Assembly (NCBI GenBank): GCA_021324175.1
Contig: JAJPJP010000185.1
Location: 1 to 40,707 of the forward strand
Length of the DNA: 40,707 nucleotides
Reading direction: 5' to 3'
From: Chitinophagia bacterium
GTDB taxonomy: Bacteria > Bacteroidota > Bacteroidia > Chitinophagales > Chitinophagaceae
The notes below the pieces were generated by a model that saw only the letters and a program-made list of their open reading frames with translations, was not told the origin of the DNA and did not search any database. This document shows, in pieces, positions 34,849-40,707 of this stretch. Positions within the stretch are counted from its first letter, which is position 1, and each line of letters opens with the position of its first letter. A program made the translations under genes and the position numbers.

Positions 34849-35715
34849 ATGGCTGAAACAAAACCAACTGCTACGGTTGCCGCCGCCAGGGCTTCGACTT
34901 CGGTTCAACCAATCAAAAAGGGCAATTCAATATCATGGATTGCGCCCGTCACTTGTGTACTGATAGGCTATATATTTTGGCGTTTCTTTTTGGGCAATCC
35001 CGCCAATTTTGAGAAAACACTGGAAGACGGATGGTTTTGGCCAAAATATGATGGAGCAAAGGGTGACCTCTACCGGATGTATCTTGGTGGAATCATTGTT
35101 CCGATTCTGATCGGTGCCCTCCTCACGGTACTTACTTTTGTTATCGAGCGTTTCATGACGATTAGCAAGGCCACCGGGACGGGAAATATTGCAGAATTCA
35201 TTCGCAAGGTTCAATATCATTTAGCCAACAAAAATATTGATGCCGCCATTGTTGAATGTGACAGGCAAAAGGGAAGCGTTGGTAATGTGATGAAGGCCGG
35301 ATTGCGCAAATACAAAGAAATGATCACCATACCGGAATTGGACACAGATCAGAAAGTACTGGCCATTCAAAAAGAGGTGGAAGAAGCCACAGCTCTTGAA
35401 TTGCCAATGCTGGAAAAAAACCTGGTATTTCTGTCTACAATCGCTTCAGTAGCAACCCTCATGGGTCTGCTGGGTACAGTTCTAGGAATGATTCGTTCAT
35501 TCGCTGCGCTGGGCGCTGCCGGCGGCGGTGAAGCTGCTCAAAGGCTTTCACAGGGGATTTCCGAAGCTTTGTATAATACTGCATTGGGAATCGGCACTTC
35601 GGCCATCGCAATCATTATGTATAATATATTCACCACGAGAATTGACGGTATTACTTACGGCATTGATGAGAGCGGTTTCACGTTGACGCAAAGTTTCGCA
35701 TCACTTTATAAATGA
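34849..35715 (+). CDS. exbB: ExbB / MotA-TolQ family proton channel
   Basis: ExbB forms the inner-membrane pentamer that, with ExbD, uses proton flow to energise TonB. The 288-residue product has an extended Ala/Thr-rich N-terminus with a helix around 25-45, a second helix near GGIIVPILIGALLTVLTFVI, and the paired C-terminal helices in LVFLSTIASVATLMGLLGTV and ALYNTALGIGTSAIAIIMYN, the conserved TolQ/ExbB core. It is the first gene of a four-gene operon; the gap to exbD is 72 bases. Confidence 0.93.
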   Translation: MAETKPTATVAAARASTSVQPIKKGNSISWIAPVTCVLIGYIFWRFFLGNPANFEKTLEDGWFWPKYDGAKGDLYRMYLGGIIVPILIGALLTVLTFVIERFMTISKATGTGNIAEFIRKVQYHLANKNIDAAIVECDRQKGSVGNVMKAGLRKYKEMITIPELDTDQKVLAIQKEVEEATALELPMLEKNLVFLSTIASVATLMGLLGTVLGMIRSFAALGAAGGGEAAQRLSQGISEALYNTALGIGTSAIAIIMYNIFTTRIDGITYGIDESGFTLTQSFASLYK

Positions 35716-35787
35716 GTTGTTTCATAAGTGATAGAAAGTTATGGAATAAGTAAAAAATTGCATCTAAACCATATAAATCTCTAAAGA

Positions 35788-36471
35788 ATGGGAAGAGCCA
35801 AATTACCCCGCAAGAGCACGAATATCGACATGACGGCCATGTGTGATGTGGCATTCCTGCTTTTGTCTTTTTTCATCTTGGCGGCTAAATTCAAGCCACC
35901 GGAAGCGTTAAAGGTGACTACGCCGAACTCTGTTTACACGAAGATGGTTCCTGAACATAACGTGCTGATGATCACCATAGATAAAGCCGGCAAGGTTTAC
36001 CTGTCTGTTTCTGACAATAATTCAGCGGAAAAGCAGGAAATAATCAATACAATAAATTCTCAAAAGAATCTTGGGCTAACCGATCAGGAAAAGGGTTTCT
36101 TTTCCAGGCTGCCGACGTCTTATATCGGTGTACCTTTTTCGCAGTTAAAGCCTTTTCTGGACAAAATGGGAGTCCCAGATGGTCTAAAAGATGTTGTTGT
36201 GGGTGGCATTCCCGTCAAGGATACGCTGAATAATGAATTAATTGAATGGGTCAGGGCTGCAATGACAGCTTTTGCTAATTCTGGTACGCCGATGAAGGTT
36301 GTCATTCGTGGTGACAACGAGGCGAAATACCCGTCGTTTCAGGGAGTCATTTCTGCATTTAAGAAAAATGATTTGCTGAAGTTCCAGTTGGTCACAAGTC
36401 CCGTTTCCATTCCGACAGGAACTGAGCTGTGGAAAGCGAATCAGAACGGAACGGCCAAAGGTGTTTCATAA
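35788..36471 (+). CDS. exbD: ExbD / TolR family protein (first copy)
   Basis: This single-pass ExbD protein has the membrane helix with the proton-carrying Asp in STNIDMTAMCDVAFLLLSFF near the N-terminus. The 227-residue length exceeds the E. coli protein because of a long periplasmic part with an insertion (about residues 70-150) before the usual ExbD fold ending in VISAFKKNDLLKFQLVTSP. The second, shorter ExbD follows after 32 bases. Two different ExbD subunits per operon are common in Bacteroidota. Confidence 0.9.
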   Translation: MGRAKLPRKSTNIDMTAMCDVAFLLLSFFILAAKFKPPEALKVTTPNSVYTKMVPEHNVLMITIDKAGKVYLSVSDNNSAEKQEIINTINSQKNLGLTDQEKGFFSRLPTSYIGVPFSQLKPFLDKMGVPDGLKDVVVGGIPVKDTLNNELIEWVRAAMTAFANSGTPMKVVIRGDNEAKYPSFQGVISAFKKNDLLKFQLVTSPVSIPTGTELWKANQNGTAKGVS

Positions 36472-36503
36472 TAGTTTGATTTTTAACAAGTAAATATTTT
36501 TTT

Positions 36504-37037
36504 ATGGCAGAAATGGATACCTCAAGTGGTGGTGGTCATAAAAAGGGGCCCGGCGTAAAAAAAGGGAAAAAATTATCCACGCGCGTCGATTTGACTCCTA
36601 TGGTTGACCTGGGTTTCCTCCTGATCACTTTCTTTATTTTTACGACCACAATGAGCCAGCCAACGGCAATGCCGTTGAACTTGCCAAAGGATGTCGATAA
36701 GCCGGACGAACAAAATAAGGTAAAAGAGTCGGCTGTTTTAACCATCATGCTGGGCAAAAACAACCAGATATATTATTACGAAGGAATGGATCCCACGAAG
36801 CTGCAATCGACCAGTTTTAAAGGAGTTCGTGATATTGTTTTAGACAAGAAAAGGCGAACTGATCCGGCAGATTTTGTAGTCATATTGAAACCCGACCAGG
36901 ACGCAACCTATGGCGATGTCGTCAATATTGTTGATGAAATGAAAATAGATGATGTTAAGCGTTTTGCCCAGGTCGACATTTCTCCGATGGAATACAGCCT
37001 GGTTCAAAGGACAGAACAGGCAAATGGCATTCATTAA
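36504..37037 (+). CDS. exbD: ExbD / TolR family protein (second copy)
   Basis: The 177-residue product has a glycine- and lysine-rich N-terminus (GGGHKKGPGVKKGKK), then the ExbD helix RVDLTPMVDLGFLLITFFIF with the key Asp, and a periplasmic domain with DQDATYGDVVNIVDEMKIDD, as in canonical ExbD. It probably forms a heteromeric ExbD set with the first copy. TonB starts 18 bases after its stop. Confidence 0.92.
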   Translation: MAEMDTSSGGGHKKGPGVKKGKKLSTRVDLTPMVDLGFLLITFFIFTTTMSQPTAMPLNLPKDVDKPDEQNKVKESAVLTIMLGKNNQIYYYEGMDPTKLQSTSFKGVRDIVLDKKRRTDPADFVVILKPDQDATYGDVVNIVDEMKIDDVKRFAQVDISPMEYSLVQRTEQANGIH

Positions 37038-37055
37038 ATTTAAATCGATGCAGCT

Positions 37056-37883
37056 ATGGACATAAATAAGATTTTGAGCGCAGATGTTCTGGACATCATT
37101 TTTGATGGAAGGAACAAGGACTACGGAGCGTATGAATTGAGAAAATCCTACAACCGAAGGTTGAAGGTATCGATCATTTCAACTGTTTCCATATGCGTTT
37201 TGCTGCTTGGAGGTTTTTTTCTCTCCAATGCGATAGGTAATGGACCTAAAAAACAGAATATGGTTGTGCAGGATGTGGAATTACAGGACGTAAAAGAACA
37301 GAAGAAGGACGAACCACCCCCTCCGCCCCCACCTCCGAAGGAACCGCCAAAAGTGGAAATGGCAAAGTTTACTCCGCCCAAGATCGTTAAGGATGAAGAA
37401 GTGAAAAAAGAAGATAAACCTCCCGAACAGGAGAAATTGGAAGATACAAAGATTGGCACAGTTAACCAGGAGGGCCAAAAGGATGATGGTATTACAGCAC
37501 CTCCGGTAGACCAGGGAAAAGGGGTCGTTGAAACGCCAAAAAATGACGATGAAAACCAAATTTTTACAAAGGTGGAGATTGAATCCAGTTTCCAGGGTGG
37601 CGATGCTGCCTGGCAGCGATTCCTTTATAAGAATTTCCATTATCCCGACGATGCAATCAATAGCGAAATTCAGGGTACGGTTGTTGTTAAATTTGTTGTG
37701 GACAAAGATGGCAATGTGAGTGACATCCAGGCTGAAAGCGGCCCGACTGAAGGTGGTCTTCGCGACGAAGCAATCAGGGTAATTAAAAAGAGCAGTGGAC
37801 AGTGGACACCTGCGGTTCAGAATGGCCGGCACGTTAAATCATATAAGAGACAACCGATTGTTTTCAAGCTCCAGGATCAATAA
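37056..37883 (+). CDS. tonB: TonB energy transducer
   Basis: TonB links the ExbBD motor to outer-membrane receptors. The 275-residue product has the cytoplasmic motif ILSADVLDIIFDGRNKDYGA (from residue 6), a membrane helix at about 38-60, an eight-proline run (from residue 87) with KEPPKVEM, an acidic linker, and a C-terminal TonB domain from about residue 185 (FQGGDAAWQRFLYKNFHYP to the end), including GTVVVKFVVDKDGNVSDI. A terminator follows 25 bases after the stop, so the operon ends here. A decayed copy of its first 60 residues is present at 11449-11646. Confidence 0.93.
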   Translation: MDINKILSADVLDIIFDGRNKDYGAYELRKSYNRRLKVSIISTVSICVLLLGGFFLSNAIGNGPKKQNMVVQDVELQDVKEQKKDEPPPPPPPPKEPPKVEMAKFTPPKIVKDEEVKKEDKPPEQEKLEDTKIGTVNQEGQKDDGITAPPVDQGKGVVETPKNDDENQIFTKVEIESSFQGGDAAWQRFLYKNFHYPDDAINSEIQGTVVVKFVVDKDGNVSDIQAESGPTEGGLRDEAIRVIKKSSGQWTPAVQNGRHVKSYKRQPIVFKLQDQ

Positions 37884-37908
37884 ATATTCTTCCAGGATAT
37901 GTTAAAAT

Positions 37909-37933
37909 CCCTTCGAGTTCGAGGGGGTTTTTT
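37909..37933 (+). terminator. intrinsic terminator after the exbBDD-tonB operon
   Basis: CCCTTCGA (37909-37916) pairs with TCGAGGGG (37919-37926), with one G-T pair and a tight loop, followed by six T at 37928-37933. It separates the TonB operon from mnmE. Confidence 0.8.
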
Positions 37934-37975
37934 ATTTTCCGGGTTTATATTAATGTTCGAAAATTTTAGGAAGCG

Positions 37976-39358
37976 ATGCTTAGCAGACTTCGGGGCTGGG
38001 ATGATACGATCGTTGCACTTGCTACGCCGCCAGGTTCCAGTGCAATCGGTGTGATTAGAATGAGCGGTGCGCTTAGCTTTGCTATAATTGACAGGCTATT
38101 TCCCTCGAAAAGAATTTCAGAATTGGCATCCCACACCGCCGCAGTCGGATTCTTGAAAGAGAACAATACGCCGCTTGACGAAGTGGTCGTAACAGTCTTC
38201 CGGTCTCCAAGGTCTTACACTGGCGAGGACATGATTGAAATTTCCTGTCATGGTTCTCCATACGTGCTGGAGGAGGTTATACGCGCTCTTATTCGTCAGG
38301 GAGCAAGGCCGGCGAAACCAGGCGAATTCACGCAACGTGCATTTCTCAATGGCAAATTGGACCTGGCCCAGGCTGAGTCAGTTGCTGATATCATTGCCAG
38401 CAATACCGAAGCTTCCCTCAAGACGGCAATTCAAAATATGCGGGGCGGATTCTCCCAAACTCTGAAGGTACTTCGAGAAAAAATTCTTGAATTTTCATCG
38501 CTCATTGAGCTGGAGTTGGATTTTTCGCAAGAGGACGTTGAATTTGCCGATAGGGAAAAATTCGTGGTATTGCTAAATGACGCGGTGATGGTGACCTCTT
38601 CGTTGCTTGAATCATTTAGATTGGGGAATGTGATTAAAAATGGAGTTAAGGTCTCAATAGTTGGTAAACCTAATGCAGGTAAGTCGACGCTGCTTAATGC
38701 TTTGCTAAACGAAAACCGCGCAATTGTAAGCGATATCCCGGGAACGACGAGGGATACAATAGAAGAAGTAATTAACATTGGAGGCGTGTTGTTCAGGTTG
38801 ATTGACACGGCCGGCCTTAGGGAGCAACCTACAAATCACATCGAAATTTTAGGCATTCAGCGAAGCAGAATCAAAATTCAGGAGGCCGACGTGGTGATTT
38901 TACTTTTTGATGTGATGGATGAGCACATTGAAGAAAGCCGAACAAACCTGGGCCAAAACACGCAAAGTAAGCAAATACTAACGGTGATAAACAAGATAGA
39001 TCTGGTCGGGGAAAAAATTGCAAAACAAAGATTTTCAAATTCGAAGGACGTCATTTTCATTTCGGCTAAGCAAAAACAGAATATCGAAAATTTGCGAAGC
39101 AAATTGCTGGAGTCGGTCATTCAGGATGGCGCAAAATCTCCTGATGTTATCATTACCAACATGAGGCACTTCGATATTCTTCAAAAAGTCCTGGACTCTC
39201 TGAACCTGATTAAAACCGGAATTTCCAACAAGGTGCCTGTAGATTTGGTTGCATCTGACATCCGCGAATGCCTCCATTACCTTGGCGAAATTACGGGAGA
39301 AATTAGCACTGAGGACCAACTCGATTATATTTTTAGCAAATTCTGTATCGGAAAATGA
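37976..39358 (+). CDS. mnmE: tRNA modification GTPase MnmE
   Basis: MnmE, with MnmG, modifies U34 of certain tRNAs. The 460-residue protein has the N-terminal tetrahydrofolate domain (DTIVALATPPGSSAIGVIR, SCHGSPYV, GEFTQRAFLNGKLDLAQAES), the helical domain, the inserted G domain (G1 VGKPNAGKSTLLN, G2 GTTRDTIEE, G3 DTAGLRE, G4 NKID) and the terminal CIGK motif. It is complete. The 3' end of mnmE is a known integration site for genomic islands in some bacteria; here inverted repeats follow 100 bases downstream. Confidence 0.96.
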   Translation: MLSRLRGWDDTIVALATPPGSSAIGVIRMSGALSFAIIDRLFPSKRISELASHTAAVGFLKENNTPLDEVVVTVFRSPRSYTGEDMIEISCHGSPYVLEEVIRALIRQGARPAKPGEFTQRAFLNGKLDLAQAESVADIIASNTEASLKTAIQNMRGGFSQTLKVLREKILEFSSLIELELDFSQEDVEFADREKFVVLLNDAVMVTSSLLESFRLGNVIKNGVKVSIVGKPNAGKSTLLNALLNENRAIVSDIPGTTRDTIEEVINIGGVLFRLIDTAGLREQPTNHIEILGIQRSRIKIQEADVVILLFDVMDEHIEESRTNLGQNTQSKQILTVINKIDLVGEKIAKQRFSNSKDVIFISAKQKQNIENLRSKLLESVIQDGAKSPDVIITNMRHFDILQKVLDSLNLIKTGISNKVPVDLVASDIRECLHYLGEITGEISTEDQLDYIFSKFCIGK

Positions 39359-39456
39359 GTTTTGTTTCCTTTGATTTCCGATTGTATGATTTGGTTGACT
39401 ACTAACGGTTTTATGTATCCGATAATTGCATTCAGTTACATATACTTTCCTCAAAT

Positions 39457-39539
39457 TTGTTACTCAGATGTTACTCGAAATTAAAAAATGAACCTCGAGT
39501 AACAAGTTGCTGTTTTTCGTGTCATGTCTTTTCATGACA
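39457..39539. repeat. inverted-repeat cluster downstream of mnmE
   Basis: TTGTTACTC (39457-39465) is the reverse complement of GAGTAACAA (39497-39505). GTTACTCG (39470-39477) is the reverse complement of CGAGTAAC (39496-39503). GTTACTC thus occurs twice directly and once inverted. A third dyad, TGTCATG/CATGACA, lies at 39520-39539. No T-run follows, so these are not plain terminators. They resemble recombinase or regulator core sites. The rest of the 298-base gap (39359-39656) holds nothing else that I recognise. Confidence 0.45.
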
Positions 39540-39656
39540 GGATATGGGGTGAATAGATGTGTTTGTTGATAGAAGTAAAGATGAAGAAAGAAGGCATTCA
39601 TGATTTGAAAATTAAGAATGAATTAATGCAATAAGAATAAAATCAAGAAGAGTGGA

Positions 39657-40394
39657 TCAGTTTTTATGAATTTCGCTCTTAATTCCTCCCGCTGCAGCTT
39701 GCTCCTTCCAACGTTGAACATTCATACCCTTCACGATGAGCCATAGCTCCAGCGGTATTTCCCCGAGGGCGGATGCGGCAATGATAAATGGGGTCAGATA
39801 GTTCGCAAGGGGTGGTAATATATAAGTCACCCAACCCAAACCACTAATCGCAAATAGCACTCCCAGAACTCGAGGCAGGAAGGTCGACCTGAAAATGAGG
39901 TACCCGATCAGAACGCACCAGAATCCGAAGAACACGTGATCGATATCGAAGGCGTAAGCATCTAATTTGAGAAACATGAGAGCAAGCGATTGCAACTGTT
40001 GCGGAGTGAATGCACTCAAGGAGCTACCGCCTTGCAGGATGAGCAATGGAGCGAGGTGCAAGAGACTGGTGAAAGCCTGAATCGCGCAATCGACGAGAAT
40101 GACAAACGCTGCGAGTAAAGAAAGGCTTCTGTTCACAGGTTTCAGCAACTCATAGATAAGAAACGCCCAAGCGATATGAAACGCAACCCCGATAAGCGAG
40201 GAAGTGAAACCCAACCAAAATAACCGCTCGTGGCCCAAGATGTTGGCAGCAGTAGCGGAGGCATTGCCAGCGACAACAAGGCTGCCGAGTACGATGACTT
40301 GCCCGTATGCAGCTGTAATGGCTTCAAGCAGTTGACAAACGCCGGCCAACCTAGCCTTGAAAAGTAGCGGCTCTTTTACAATCTTTTTAACCAT
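39657..40394 (-). CDS. DUF4386 family membrane protein
   Basis: The 245-residue product has about six membrane segments and matches the DUF4386 type in layout: an N-terminal KARLAGVCQLLEAI stretch, helices through LSLLAAFVILVDCAIQA, the FDIDHVFFGFWCVLIGYLIF region and PRVLGVLFAISGLGWVTYI near the end. Function of the family is unknown. It is transcribed towards mnmE and stands alone; the flanking DNA has repeats on one side and a probable insertion sequence on the other. Confidence 0.75.
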   Translation of the reverse strand: MVKKIVKEPLLFKARLAGVCQLLEAITAAYGQVIVLGSLVVAGNASATAANILGHERLFWLGFTSSLIGVAFHIAWAFLIYELLKPVNRSLSLLAAFVILVDCAIQAFTSLLHLAPLLILQGGSSLSAFTPQQLQSLALMFLKLDAYAFDIDHVFFGFWCVLIGYLIFRSTFLPRVLGVLFAISGLGWVTYILPPLANYLTPFIIAASALGEIPLELWLIVKGMNVQRWKEQAAAGGIKSEIHKN

Positions 40395-40629
40395 TTCTTT
40401 TCGCTATTTGGAAATAACAAAATGAAAATAATTTCTATTATAGCCTTGCACGGAAGTAAAACTTTTATTGTTAAATTTTTTTGCCCGACTCTTATGTAAT
40501 TTATTTTTTCGTTAATATTTTCATTAATAATCTTTGCATACCCTACGATGTTCGGAATTTATCTTGCCAATGACAGCGAAAGTTACAAATGTTCATCATC
40601 AATTTAATCGCCAAAAATCTAACGTACTA
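40395..40629. other. AT-rich intergenic stretch before a probable insertion sequence
   Basis: About 235 strongly AT-rich bases with no convincing gene. A 19-codon frame (ATG 40548 to TAA 40605) is preceded by TAATCTTTG, close to but not matching the promoter consensus; it may be a truncated gene or chance. Confidence 0.5.
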
Positions 40630-40707
40630 TGATTCCCCCCAAATTTAGGACAGGTAGTTAAGATAGAATTTTTCATCTTAAATTACTTGTATATGGCAAG
40701 GAGATTA
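40630..40707 (+). mobile_element. probable left end of an IS3-type insertion sequence
   Basis: From 40630 the sequence reads TGATTCCCCCCAAATTTAGG then ACAGG, which looks like the terminal inverted repeat of IS3-family elements (TG start, C-run, AAATTTAGGACAG). An ATG at 40693 (MARRL to the window end) sits where the transposase orfA start would be. The rest lies beyond the window, so neither the other end nor the transposase can be checked. Confidence 0.4.

Noticed and set aside
37281-37832. A 183-codon minus-strand frame within tonB
   Set aside because: It lies wholly antisense to a certain gene with clear domains, and its product has no recognisable motif.
1-40707. CRISPR arrays, tRNA or rRNA genes, or a defence island
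   Set aside because: No regularly spaced repeats, cloverleaf-like stretches or defence-type genes were seen; nearly all the sequence is taken up by housekeeping and envelope genes.

Overview
The window looks like chromosomal DNA of a member of the Bacteroidota, most likely near the Chitinophagaceae. The pointers are: a 14-gene nuo operon with separate nuoC and nuoD and a short NuoG without the molybdopterin-like domain; an exbB-exbD-exbD-tonB operon whose TonB opens with the ILxxDxLDIIFxGRNKxYGAY motif common in that phylum; a large DUF5117-type metalloprotease; and TTG-N19-TAnnTTTG promoter elements instead of E. coli-type boxes. The family-level placement is inference.

Layout. 1-3.9 kb: an envelope cluster of two PAP2/vanadium-haloperoxidase-type enzymes (the first cut by the window edge), an outer-membrane barrel between them, and a two-repeat DoxX-like membrane protein. 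4.0-5.6 kb: exported trehalase. 5.7-7.8 kb (minus): a Kup-type potassium transporter preceded by a possible 39-residue membrane peptide. 8.2-9.4 kb: an acyl-CoA thiolase of the 3-oxoadipyl-CoA type. 9.4-11.3 kb (minus): a low-molecular-weight phosphotyrosine phosphatase followed by hisS. 11.4-14.5 kb: a decayed TonB N-terminus, a small membrane protein, a PstS-like lipoprotein and a TPR protein. 14.6-29.3 kb: the complex I operon nuoABCDEF...N, with nuoA frameshifted as it stands and with two foreign genes (a broken VOC/PhnB-like gene and an AlkD-like DNA alkylation repair gene) lying between nuoE and nuoF. 29.5-30.8 kb: a MacB/FtsX-type permease without a neighbouring ATPase. 30.8-34.6 kb (minus): glycerate kinase and a zinc metalloprotease. 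34.8-37.9 kb: ExbB-ExbD-ExbD-TonB. 38.0-39.4 kb: mnmE, followed by a cluster of inverted repeats. 39.7-40.4 kb (minus): a DUF4386 membrane protein. The last 78 bases look like the left end of an IS3-type insertion sequence.

How the genes fit together. Complex I builds the proton gradient; ExbB/ExbD/TonB spend proton motive force to drive outer-membrane transport; Kup imports potassium, probably with protons. The PstS-like/TPR pair is headed by what I read as a dead tonB fragment, so an ancestral tonB-PstS-TPR arrangement may have been split, with the working TonB operon now about 23 kb away.

I see no tRNA, rRNA, CRISPR array or obvious defence system. The points most worth checking are the tonB remnant, the single-base frameshift in nuoA, the non-nuo genes inside the nuo operon, and the small ORF upstream of kup. 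All family calls are made by eye from motifs and overall protein character, without database searches.
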